Below are positions 50,150 to 62,323 of a stretch of 64,000 bases of DNA, in pieces. The stretch spans positions 24,644,675-24,708,674 of the forward strand of contig OZ022246.1 in the NCBI GenBank assembly GCA_963978895.1, in the 5' to 3' direction. Positions within the stretch are counted from its first letter, which is position 1, and each line of letters begins with the position of its first letter. The DNA is from Erpobdella octoculata (Eukaryota; Annelida; Clitellata; Hirudinida; Erpobdellidae). Position numbers and translations under genes: made by a program. The notes below the pieces were generated by a model. It saw only the letters and a program-made list of their open reading frames with translations, was not told the origin of the DNA and did no database searches.

Positions 50150-50600
50150 TTCACTCCATCACATTTCTTCCCCTCTTTCGTAGACCCATCTCCATTTCTC
50201 CTCTAGTGGACACCCATCTCAATTCCACCTCGCATACATTTCCATTCCATTTTCTATATATCCCCATCTCCATTCCACCCTTTGTATACACTCTCGTCTC
50301 CAGGTCACTCCCTGTAGAGCCCCGCCTCTATTTCACCCCTAGTAGAACTCCGTCTCAATTCCATTCCTCGTAGACCCCATCTCCAGTCCGCCTCTAATAG
50401 ACCCCTCATCTCTAGTCCACCCCTCCCCCATTTCCATTCCAGCCCATGTAGACCCCGTAGATTCTCATCTTCAGTCCACCCTTCTCCCCATTTTTATTCC
50501 AGCCCTTGTAGACCCGTAGACCCACATCTTCGGTCCACCCCCCAATTTCATTCCAGCCCATGTAGACCCCCATCTCCATTTCCTTTCTCCTCTCCTCTCT
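50150..50600. repeat. Degenerate 25-30 bp repeat region
   Basis: Loose tandem repetition of CCATCTCCATTCCACCCC and TGTAGACCCC motifs, with length and sequence varying between units. Apparent ORFs are byproducts. Confidence 0.75.
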
Positions 50601-51740
50601 TCTCGCGTACGCCAACCGCGCACAAAGAAAACGATAAAAAGCGACTTTAGGTGCATTTTTAATGCGCCGCGTGGAAAAATTAGAAAAACTTTCTTCTTTA
50701 CAATTGCTTAACTACCGTCCTCCTCCGTCAAACGATCCCCACCCTCCCCCTCCACCAACGCCTGTGTGCTGTATGTATGTATATATATATATATATGTAT
50801 ATTCTATGTATATGTTTCGTCTGCCTGCGGTTTATACTAGCTGTGTTAAGTTAAGAGAAGAACTTGTAAGGAACATTTTTTTTATTTTATCCCTGTAGGG
50901 AAAGTTTTCATTTTCCCGATTGGGGCTAGTCCCGGAAGAGGTTGACAATATACACAAACACAATAATTGACTATGACTCAGAAGACAACGATGATAGGGC
51001 AGAACGAGATAGGAGATGAAGGACATGACTGGTAGCCTGTCTCAACCAGAAGGCGACAGTTACAAACCTGATCATCATCAATATAACGAGAATACTTTTC
51101 GGTGCGTTTATACGTCAAAATCAATGTTGAAACCGATTGTTAGACAATACATAAAAACCGTATAACCCTAATATAGACATCGAAACATAAACCTACAAAC
51201 ACACACACACACACACAGACACCGCCAGAAAGAGCTAAGGACAGACGGATGAGCAGTTGGTTAAACGTGACTGCTCCATCCGGGACGTGTGTTCCTCTCC
51301 CTTCTTTTTTAAGAAAGGCCATCAAACAAACAAATAAGTAAGTAGGTAAGTAAGTGAGGGTCGCATATATAAAACATATTTCTTGGTCTTAAGCTGTCTT
51401 CGTAGAGATGACACTTGGTGATTTTCCTGGATCATTTGCTCGTGTATCTAACCAGAAAAAAAAACTGGACTAATTGTGTTTATTTATTTATTGCCAGTCG
51501 GTTTCAATAAATTATTATTACCTTTTATTTGTCTCTTTATTTGAAGGAGTAGAAAAGTTAGTTCTATCCTTCAGAGTAAGTCGCAACAGCTTACCTACAC
51601 ATTTGTTAACCTTGTCTATAGAGCGTTTTATTGGCAATTTATAAATGCATATACGAAAGAAAGCCAAATGAGCCACCGAGTTTTGGACCCACGTGAACAC
51701 ATAATACGGTTGCTTTCAAAACAATAGAAAAAAAAAGAAA

Positions 51741-51843
51741 CCAAATTATGATCCACCACAGGAAGTACTTTGCTATTTCCTACTACTGTTTTCCAGTCTT
51801 AAAAAACACTTAAGTACCATAATAAACTATTATAAAAAAAAAT
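51741..51843 (+). mobile_element. SINE-like repeat, copy D (5'-truncated)
   Basis: Shares CAAATTATGATCCACCACAGG, AAGTACTT, CAGTCTTAAAA and the A-rich end TAAACTATTATAAAAAAAAA with copy A. It lacks the first third of the element, as expected for a truncated retroposed copy. Confidence 0.7.
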
Positions 51844-54800
51844 ACAAGAACAACCAAAATGACGCTTCATTCTATCAGCTGATCCACTTATAAATTGCGT
51901 ACGCTCGTAAGTCAAAGTTGAATCAACTTTTCATCTATATAATGGAAACTGAAAATATTAAAACTCAGTTCAATTTATTTGCTGAACGAATAACAAACAA
52001 ATCTATTTCGCATACAAAATAACAAAAAACAGTTTGATTGAATATAAGATGTCCTTCTCTACATCAGTTTCAATGGACTTCAACAGTTGTTGACTCCCAA
52101 GTACAGGATAAAACAAATCTAGGCTTTCTCCACAGTTAAATTCTGCAAAAAATAAAAAATAAATATTATTAATATAAAAACAATAATTATTATAACTTGA
52201 GGAAAAAAAACTACAGAAGAAGATCTGAACTGTACAGCAAACAAACAGTTTCACTGACACAAAACAAGCTTAGGAAACCAAAGAGACTAAATGATGTCGG
52301 TATTTTTCAACTGGCAGAAGGACAAGGTTGTCCGTGAGTTGAAAATCTCAGTATACAACGGTGAAAATTATTAGCAATAGGAAAAGAATAATAATCAAAC
52401 AATTTACTCGGATATGTTGCTAAAAAAACGTAAACTTTACAGAGTGATTCGTAATTATGTAAAAGGATTGAATTGCACCACAATCGAAATAGCTGAGAAC
52501 AAAAACAGTTTCAGGAAATCATAAACTCGAAAAAAATTCAAAACACGACTTCCGTTTAAGCCCTAAAATAATTAATTATCATCAAATACTTATGCAGTCC
52601 AAATAGGTAAGCAAAAATTTCAAAGATAAGTTCATTTTACCAGAAAATTTTTTTATTGCACTGTCAGTAAAGGTGTCCAAGTGACATTGTGATGCAAAAG
52701 TGACAAAAAAAGTGAATTTGAAGATGCAGAAGCAATACAGCAAGGACATTGAAGATGCACATCAAAGCTTCACTTGTGTAACAGTGCATTAACACTAAAG
52801 ATACACATGTAACACAAAAAACGACATACGATGATATTGAAGGTGGATATGCAACACATCGCTGTAGAGATATGAAATCAAAGTAAACAAGATTGCATGG
52901 CACCATAAGATCAGTGCTAAAAACTTCCAGAAAAAAAAATGTTCAAAGCTTCAATCTTCATACATTTTCAAGTCATTCTTGAGGATCTAGATCGTGACAG
53001 TACTGATGTGTCATGAGACGTCAGGTTTAAGTTAAGACAAGAGATTACTCCCGCACACACACGCACGCACGCACATGGTACGACATTCAAATTCATTCTT
53101 GCACATAAACTACCATACCCTCCTCTGTAACCGTCTTCTCTCCGATGATCGTGGGCTCCTTGAGTACTCCAACTGGGTATGGGCGTGTGGAGAGGTAAGC
53201 AGAAAATTAAGGTAAGGCAGTTCAAATGGGTAAAGGCTAAACCCAATTTTAAGATCAGAGTAAGCCAAATTGATGGTCTCACCCTGTAGACAGGGTTTGA
53301 TTTAGGTGTTTTGCCACACTTGGAAAATTAGATATGGCTAAGCATATGAGCTTGCTGATATTTGAGCTTGGTTGCTTGGCAATGTAATGTAATGTGCTCA
53401 GTAGAGCAAATGTGCTCTAGCATGCTATGTTTAGTAAAAAAAAAAAAGTAGATTCAAAATCATGACAATAAGTTCAAAACGATAACGCATTGGACGTTTC
53501 CAATCGTGAACCGAATGTGAACGAAAATGCGTTCAAAAAGAACGGATGAACAAAATGTGTTCTAGAAGAACGGGCAAACAAAATTTTACAAATTCAATGA
53601 ATATTTTTGTGAGAATAGGTATGATTAAGGTAGGTGTGACAGATAAGTGAGAAAATTTTCAGATATTTAGTTCTGCAATATAAGACAGTGATTGATTAGA
53701 TAGAAAGGCACTTTAGGGCATCTGTAAAACAAAAAACCATGAAATCAACAACATAACTAATTTATCACATCATTATTGTATGCGTAATAAATGTATCAAA
53801 GAAACAGAATTTTTAAAAACATTCTAAAATTAAAAAACCATAAATACAATCTAGATACTGGCAATGATACAGGTAAGAAAAGTTATTTTCCTTATTCTAA
53901 AACTATAGAAATCTTAAAAGATGCAGAACATTCTCGTACAAAATCTGTAGAATGTCATGAAACCGTGGTTCCAGGATAAGGAGTCACATAGTTAATGTAA
54001 ACCAGTAGTAGGAGAAGCCAAGATCTTTGTTTGAATGTAAAAAATACTGCAGTATCACCAAATCCCAGCTCTATTTGACGCTAGTACGATACGTTGTGCC
54101 CGAAATAGGAATGTGCCAGATTTTAATAAAATACCAAACAGTATATGAAAAGTGAACTTAAGTATTAGATTTTAAGTTAAATAAAGGAGAAGAAAAGATA
54201 AAACAAACAGTAAAAAGAGAGAACGAATATTATCGAGATTTATGAAAAGAGGTCAAAAGTTTTTTTAACACTTGTAACTACGTATGAAAGAAAAAAGAAA
54301 TATAAACAACATTTGTATTGAATAGATGATCAACACTAACAACTCAATAAGAAACAATTGCGATAGCCAACAAGTATGAAGAAATTCAATTGGAAATATC
54401 CAGTTTGATCGATGTTTGCCGATTGCCTTAGTAAAAAAAGTTGGCAGAGGCTCGGAGGACGGAAAATCGCTAGTGGAAAGCAAGATAGGATGGAAAATAA
54501 GAAATTAAATGACACGAATATATAGGAAAGCAAAATAATCAAGACAGTTGCATTGATGCTTAAAAGAAAACATAAACAGATGCGACATCAATCAACGGTA
54601 TTGTTGTCAAAAGTTTGAACAAGCACTTTATTATTAAATCCAAGTTCATCTCTGAGAGAATTGCCAAAAAAGAAACAGAGAAAGAAAAACAAAGATTAAT
54701 ACACTTTAGAGAAGAAAATGACCACAACATTAAGTACGAAGACTCTTTGAACTTTCAACTCTTTGTTGGATATCATAGATGACAAAGAGAAATTAATTTT

Positions 54801-55974
54801 AAAGAAAAACTGCACGGAACAAAGCCGTACATTTACGGCGAAACATCTCGGAGAAACACTTTTCCATCGAGTTCAGAGTGCTAGATGAGCTACACGAGTT
54901 TCCGAAATGTGTATTAGAACTGAGATTCTCTTAACCCATTAACGGTTACGGTTGCGAAAACGCAACATCATTTTTAGTATTTTTGTATAGTAGTGACCAT
55001 TAATGGGTTAAGCAACTATTCAGGCATTATTATAATTTGATAAATAATGATTGTAATTTCCAAACATTATGATATATATTTAATTCATATAATTCAGATA
55101 TATTATAAAAACTTGTAATTTATATAAATGCATTATTATAACTTAAAAATAACATTCAATTTTTAAAATATTTTGGAAGGAATGGGATTCAAATGTATTC
55201 TTTCATTTCAATCTTACAATCTTTCAGCTGAATTCGCTGAGTATAAATAGAAAATTCAAACTCCTAAAAGCTGTAGATTTTCTGAATGTCAATGCCCTAA
55301 AACCCCACAAAACCAACTCTCCAGCAAAAGATATTTGAAAAGAAACTTCAGAAAAAAAGAGACCTTTATTAAAATGAAAATAAAATGAAGAAATTTCCTT
55401 AAACGCAAAAGATCAAAAATCCTGTTCTTAAATTAACTAGAAAGATTAAATCATCAAAAATCAAAGAAATAAAAATTCCAAGTAAAGAAAAGTCCCAATA
55501 ATAAAAAAGTATTTTATTATTATTATTATTATACTTAAAAAGCAGATATTGTGAAATACCTGGTAAAAAAACAATAATGTGATGCATGTAAAATAAAAGA
55601 AATTGAAGTTGTAAAAATCCCACAAGAAAAAGAAGCTGCTTATTTATTATTGGCCAATTGAAAGAACAGTCTTTAACAGGAACGATAGAGAGCAGCCAGC
55701 ACAGAACAGATAAAGATTATCACACAGTTTTTTCCCTTTTTCTTTTGAGCAGAAAGAAGTACCGAAAACATGAAAAAAATTTATGCAGAAAATATCTTAA
55801 ATAAAAATCTATACAAAAAACTTTTTTTTTTGGAAATGAAAAAATTCTGAAAACACGAGCGCATCAACGAAGAGAGAAAAAAACGGGATGAACGCATATG
55901 TGACTTGAGGCCAACAAAACCCCGTAAACTCCAAAACCAGTTTCTGGATCCCTGTAAGAATAGCCAAATAATAC
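51844..55974. other. Intergenic, downstream of RRM gene
   Basis: No gene supported. A minus-strand frame at 52003-52143 after a good acceptor (TTTTTTGCAG) could be a 3' exon of the RRM gene. It holds the 73-bp piggyBac-like element. Near 53460-53590 the sequence contains several GAACG/AACGGA motifs of no evident meaning. Confidence 0.5.
54935..55007. mobile_element. 73-bp piggyBac-like miniature element
   Basis: TTAA (54931-54934), then CCCATTAACGGT ... ACCATTAATGGG, then TTAA (55008-55011). The ends form an imperfect inverted repeat of about 12-13 bp starting CCC, directly flanked by duplicated TTAA, the exact target signature of piggyBac transposons. An inner GTTGCG...CGCAAC palindrome is also present. 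No coding capacity. Confidence 0.75.
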
Positions 55975-58900
55975 TCACCACAAATCCAGCAGACTTATCG
56001 GTCTTTTGTCGCCTCTACCTCTGTTTGCGCCTCCACCTCTACCCCCCTGAGACCTGAAATTGTGGTACATGCCCTTTTCATCCATGCGCAGCAGCTTGGC
56101 CGGGGGTTCGCGGCCCCCTCCTCCTTGTCTCATGCTCGACACTGAACCCTCCAGGCCCCTGTGCTGCTGACGATGATTCATCATCATCCTGAATGAACAA
56201 AATCTGGTTTGTGAATCAAAATACATTCATCGGTCCCGAACTTCGTTATGGGACAGAGCACTGATTAAGCTAAGCCGCCATTCCTTTTTTCACAAGCATT
56301 TAAAAGTTAAAGCGAGCGTATTAATAACATTCAACGTTAGAGATTATTTCTTGAAAATAAGACGAACTAAAGGAAAAATTGAGCCGGAAAAATTAAACGG
56401 TACCAATCAGAAGATCTCATCAGGGCGGCATTGTGCTGCAGTGCCAACAGCGGTGGTACGATCTGAGACATGGCCGTCAAACTCGGCGGGTTACTAGATG
56501 GAGTTGGTCAAAAAATCAAATTAAAAAATAAGAACAAAAAGAATATAATAAATAAATGTTTTTTAAATATAAAAGTAAATAATGCGATATATCAAATGAA
56601 TTAAAAAACAATTGAATGAGTTATGAAAATAATAGAAAGGCATACAAACCCAAGCAGACTCTCGCTGCGTCTGTTGTTACTACCCATGCTCTGGAAGCTT
56701 CTTGAATCGTAGTTACTAGAAAACGATGAATAGATAAAATTACTAATAGTTTATATATATATATAATATATTAATTGATGAATTTATGAAATTAATTATT
56801 TATTATACAATAATTTATTCTATATGATTTAATTTGTAAAACCTTTTCTGTCTGTTCTGCGAGTAACTACCGCCTCTTCTGTTTCCTCCCCCACTTGAAC
56901 TACTGTTGCCATAGTAATTCTGTTTCCTTGGTAACCTTTCAATGACCCCCATTCTCAAAAGGGCTTCTTTCCTACTGTTCGACCTTATAGACTTGACGTT
57001 CATGTCGACCAGCTCCTGGTAGGAGGGTGCGACAAGCCCGACACGTTGACGTGCCTTGTCATCTCGTTCCAGGACTTGCTTGCCAGCTTCCAGTCTCTAA
57101 CATGAACGAACAGAGATTTCATAAATTTTATAATTTATTTTTATTAAAATAAAAAAAAACATATCGTATAAATATGTAAATATTAATGAATGAATAAAAT
57201 CATTTTTTTATCGCTAACTTTTTTACACCAAACAGGAGCCTTGTAATCGTCTACGGTTTCTTCCTTGTCCAGTTCCGATTGCAATCTGTCTACGTACTTC
57301 AACAGAGTCTTTCTCTGAGAGAGCCTTAAAAGTCCTACGTGGAAAATAAAAATGAGTACGTTGTTATTTTAGGACGATCATTTTATCATTTTTTTAATAA
57401 ATATTTATTATTTTTTAATAAATATTTATTCTTTTTATTATTTTTTAATAAATATTTATTCTTTTAATCACAGTGTTTGTTATTAAAGTTTGACAAAAAG
57501 CTTCTTTATAAAATCGAAGAGCTCTTACTGAACTAATCGGCTGCACTGTTGACCCACTGTCACAAAACAGTTGTCTAGATTTTAAAACTTTTACCTCCCA
57601 TTCATTCACCGCTCTCATACACAACCTATACGATACATCAACAACAAGTTTTCCATCCATCCATCATGCTCATCAGCCTCACCTTTTACGTTATTCTCCT
57701 GGGGCATGTGGTACTTGAAGACCCTGAGCTTCGACCCCCCGAGGACGGGCTCGGAGGCACGGGCCTCTTCGGCCACCCTCTCCGCGTGCTCCTTGTCGTT
57801 GCACATGATGTACGCCTCCCTGGACAATTCCAAATGAAAACGGAATTAATTGAAATAGTAAAATAGATCAAGAGAGACAGAAGATGATGATGCTTATTAT
57901 TATTACTGTGCATCAAGTCATCAAGAAGGCAGCTGTTAATTATTGCAAGCATTTTTTTAAATTTCATACAAAAATTGTATTTTAAATAATTATAAAAAAG
58001 AAGACATCAAAGGAAAAATATACAATAATAAAATACAAATAAACTATGACCAACTGCAAAGAACCATCAGACACGGAAATACATACTTTGTCTTATCTTT
58101 CATCTTCTGGAGCAGAATATCACCAGAGTCTGGAAAAACCTCGCGGATCTCTTCCACCTCAATTCCATCCGGAATGTTCCTAACCAGAACCAGAGAGTCT
58201 GTCCACTTTTCTGCGAGTTGAGAAGAGCAAAACTCAATTATGAATAAATTAATAACATTAACATGTGCATATTTAAGCAGCTAATTAACTAACATAATTG
58301 TAATGATCTCATTAATTTATGAGTAAACATGAAAGGAATTGATTCCCTCATTAATTCACAACGACCAAACCAATGAAGCGGAAGGTAAAAAAACATTCTC
58401 TTACTTTCTCCTTTCTCATTCTTGATCCACTGCTCCAATGTTTTATCTGAAACGACAAATAAATATAAATCACTGACAATAAATACTAAAAAAACTATAA
58501 ACATAAATAAAAAATAAATTAACATAAATAAAAAATAAATTAACATAAATAAAAAATAAATCAACACTATTAAGCAACCACAGGAGATAAACGTACAAAT
58601 ACAAGAATACAAACAAACACATCTATGCAAGTACTAACTGGCAAATGCAGTTTCGTTCTGAGATTTGACCTCGAGGTCATCGCGAATGACCTTCAACTGC
58701 TCCGACGCCTCTTTGGCTGCTTGGCATGAAGAGAAGTGCATAAGAAGAAATCTGTAAGAAACAAAAAAAACTATTTTATTGAATAAAAAAAACAATTTAA
58801 CTAAAAGTAATAAAAGTAAATATCGCCAGGTCAACATGTGAACCCAAAGTAGCTGCTTCCTCCAATAGCTTAGTATAATATAATATATAATAAAATAAAT

Positions 58901-59394
58901 ATAATAAAAATAAATTGTTTTACACTACTGATGAATGGTCATCGTTGTTAGCAGTGATCAACTTGAAAGACAAACCAGCTATTTTAGCAATAACTAGAAA
59001 CATAAAAATAATAAACTATAAATTGAAATAACTCGATATCTAAAAAATCATCCCTTGATTGCCTCCAGTGAAAGGTTAAAACTCGCAGATGGTACGGCAG
59101 GGTAAAAACCCGGCGCGTAAAAAACCCGACGTCTAAAAATATCTTTCTCCTCACCCTCTCCACTCCTCCGGATTGTCCTTGGAACGCACGAATTGTAGTT
59201 TGACATCTTCGCTGCTGAGTTTACTGAAAATCTCCTGCATTACCGGATGACTTAGATCTTCCATTTTGATTGGCTGTGCAGTCACGCGTCTGCCCTGCTT
59301 GAGGGTGCCAAGTACTGTGAAGAGATGAGAATGGAGATGAGAATGCACGCCAAAGCCGATGAACGAAAATTGAAGAAAAATGATTTTTTTGGTG

Positions 59395-59428
<34 letters not shown>

Positions 59429-60764
59429 GTTTGTGTTTAAACGTAGCTGATGAATGATGAAAACATAATGGTGTTTTAAATAAATTTAAATAGATTAAAA
59501 TGAAAATAAAATAGGTGTTTCGTAGGAAATAAATAAGAAAATATTCATCATAAATTTAAATATCAGATAAATATTTCACCAACCGTTCATGACTGAATGG
59601 AGTGGCGGGAGATTGAGGAAATCCTTCTCGTAACCCTCGGCATCATCTGTGAGAGCTGAAAGCAATTAAAGAGCAGCCTTTATTTAAATATTAATTTGGC
59701 ATAAAATAAAAGCAATTTACCACAAAATGAAAAATTTAAAAACAAAACAAGAACATAATAAAAAACAAATAAAATTTAAGAACACAACCAACAATGCTAT
59801 TCACAAAAAACACACAACCGTTTAACAAGAAGAACAAAACAACAATATTAAAACCTCTTTAAAACTCATTTAAATAATAACTGTTAAAACTTTTAAAATT
59901 TATATTATTTCATGACGTCGCCTTTGGGCAAAACTTGTTTTGTTTAGGCGACTAATAAATTTTAGTTGAATTGAATTATCCACCTTGGTCTACTCCAGCT
60001 TCTCCTTCTTCCACCGGAGTGTCGTATCCTTCGTCATCGAAATCCTCTTTGAACTTTCCCGGTGTCGTCTGCTTCTTCCCATCTTCGGACCTCTTGCTGT
60101 CGTTCCACTTTTCCGAACGCGTCTTGTTCGTCTCTCCGTCCTCGTGTTCCATTTCCTCTTCGTGGTTGTCCGCGTTAGATTGCTCAAAATAAACATCATC
60201 TTCTTCTTCTTCCGCGTTCGCAGGAATCGGCTCTCCGTCTATCGATTCTTCCATCTGCTGAACAGTTTCTTCCAGCTGGCACGTCTCGTAGGTAAGATCC
60301 TCGTCGTCCTGTATCTCGACGGTAAAAAAAAGTATCGGACGGTAAAATAAAAAATAGAGCAAGTCCGAGTATCGGAAAAATAAATATTGCATTTTGTTGT
60401 ACAAAAAATTCTTTTAGGAAAAAGTACACCTCTGCAACATTTTGCTCCAAACAAAAAAGTGGAATAGCCATCAAATAATTAACCTACCTATCCTACCTTC
60501 AATGATATGTTAGTTTACATGTTACAACCTCGCTAACAGCTTCCAATAATGAAACAATTCTCATTGTTTATAGGAATTTCGCCGCTTATTGACATTGCGC
60601 GCGCCTTGTCAATAGAATTATCATTATCGGTAAAAGAAGACGAACGTACGTTCCCAAATCGAAACTTCCATTAAAAAAACAACATCATTCTAAAAGAAAA
60701 TGTTTAATATTGAAACAAATTAAACCTCTATTACGTCATCGACAACTTGCAAATCATCGTCCAT
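55975..60764 (-). CDS. RRM and RGG-box RNA-binding protein
   Basis: Thirteen exons: 60726-60764, 59984-60308, 59584-59655, 59155-59314, 58639-58751, 58405-58446, 58087-58210, 57683-57819, 57219-57334, 56843-57096, 56650-56715, 56404-56493 and 55975-56188. All keep frame, giving 583 residues. It starts MDDDLQVVDD and has a strongly acidic N-terminal third. A helical segment follows (VMQEIFSKLSSEDVKLQFVRS, AAKEASEQLKVIRDDLEV). One RNA recognition motif spans exons 7-8, with RNP2-like LVLVRNIP and RNP1-like KEAYIMC. The C-terminus is Gly/Arg/Ser-rich, with an RGG-type patch (GGRGGGANRGRG), and ends SLLDLW. It is presumably a nuclear mRNA-binding protein. I do not recognise a named orthologue. 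The exon 5 acceptor at 58751 was chosen because it alone restores phase. Confidence 0.88.
59917..59952. repeat. Hairpin like a non-LTR element 3' end
   Basis: GTCGCCT (59917-59923) pairs with AGGCGAC (59946-59952), with an inner CAAAAC/GTTTTG stem, followed by AATAAATTTTAGTTGAATTGAATT. Such a hairpin plus short tail is typical of 3' ends of L2/CR1-like elements. It lies in the intron just downstream of exon 2 of the RRM gene. Confidence 0.55.
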
Positions 60765-62323
60765 ATTCTCTTTTCGTTTTTAACTCGACTTTTTTTTATA
60801 AAGAATAACCGATAATGTAGGAGCGGCGATAAAAAAAACAAATTGAAAACAAAGATATCTTAGAAATAATTGACAAATTATCCATAGACTTTTGCAACAA
60901 CAATTTCGTTTCGTAGGTGCAAATTTTGAAATTGAGCTTAGTGACCCAAATTTAATAATAATCACGCTCTAGCCTGGACATTTCTTTATGATATTTTTTT
61001 CAATTTGTGTGCTTTAATCCCGTCTTGTGACTGGTGTGAGTTACCCAGATTGAATATAAACCGCAGTCAGAGAAAGCTAGTATTGGCTAGTAAGTAGAAA
61101 GCAGGCATGAAAACAGTTTTTTGGGTGAATAAAATCGCTAAACACTGAACATAGTAAAATAAGACAGTGGGATGATCGTATATTGTTAGTATTTTAATAT
61201 TTTTGATTAATCACCTTTAAGGAAAGCTAGAAAGCATCCACAAAAATACTTTCCTGGGTAAATAAACCATGCTTCCTACGACTTATCAACTTTACACCAA
61301 GATCCCGAACCATCTGAGCCGGGATGACGCTGCAATCTGGGTCAAGTTGATAGCTGCAACCCCTCTGAGATTAAGTTTTAGTCGCATTGAGGCACACCAT
61401 GATTGGATCTAATACGACTTATGCTTTATTATGGTATATCCTGTATTATACAACGTTTTACTACAAAAAAATCAGTATATTCACTTAACTCAACTATTCT
61501 GCTAAAAACTGTACAAAATTCAATTTTTAAAATTAATAAATATGGACGAAAAAGTATATGTTAGCACCAATGAATCTAACACTACTAAATTGAATTTTTT
61601 TTTCTTCTCAACCCGTGTTGACCCCCCTTCACTAGTATCCTGCATCCGCCCTTGTTATGCTTCCCATATAGAATATTTTTCTCCCCCTACCTTTCTTTTT
61701 TCAGACTCTGTACTTTATTTAACTAACGGGTGTAAGAGTTTTTAACCCCCACCCCCCCCCCCCAGCATCGTCGTTGGCGACTGAACGTTTTTAGCGAGCC
61801 ATGCATCACACGTCGTTATGCACCGCAAACCTATAAAAGGCTGATCAAACTCAGTCCGATGAAAATTGTCTACAAGCATTGTTATATGCATTCACGCCTC
61901 ATCGATAATTAATCGATAAATTCTTGAATGATATTTTTTTCTTAGGATCAAATTGAATTTTGAATTAAATCTAAATATTTTGTTTAGAACATAAACTAGT
62001 CTTGTTGTGTTGTGGTTTTTTGAGAGTGGCTGGATTATTATTTCTGATCTTCTGGAAGCGAGACCAGAACGTTTCTGAATGAAATTTTTTTAACGGGACT
62101 TTCAAGAGTTATCGTGAGTAAAAATGTTTTCAAACGTTTTTGACGCTTATTTATGATAATACAAGTTTCAAAGACAGAAATATATATATAGCCGCTCAAG
62201 AAATAGCAACTGAAAGTATGAAGCAAAAAAAAGACTAAATTTCAACACGAACTCGTGTAAATTTTAAAAGTAATTTTTCACAACAACAACAACAACAACA
62301 AAAATGCATCTCAGTTCTAAATT
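60765..62323. other. Divergent intergenic region
   Basis: Lies between the starts of the minus-strand RRM gene and the plus-strand ORF at 62324, so it should contain both promoters. A C-rich run (CCCACCCCCCCCCCCC) is at 61748-61764 and CAA repeats are at 62281-62301. No gene recognised; the small ORFs at 60780-60965 and 61542-61745 are unsupported. Confidence 0.5.

Noticed and set aside
57445..57967. ORFs in the 57.4-58.0 kb interval read as separate proteins
   Set aside because: They are read-through of intron sequence around RRM exon 8 or wrong frames of it.
59976..60474. Several ORFs around the acidic exon of the RRM gene
   Set aside because: Only the frame splicing to 60726-60764 and 59584-59655 keeps phase; the others are shadows.
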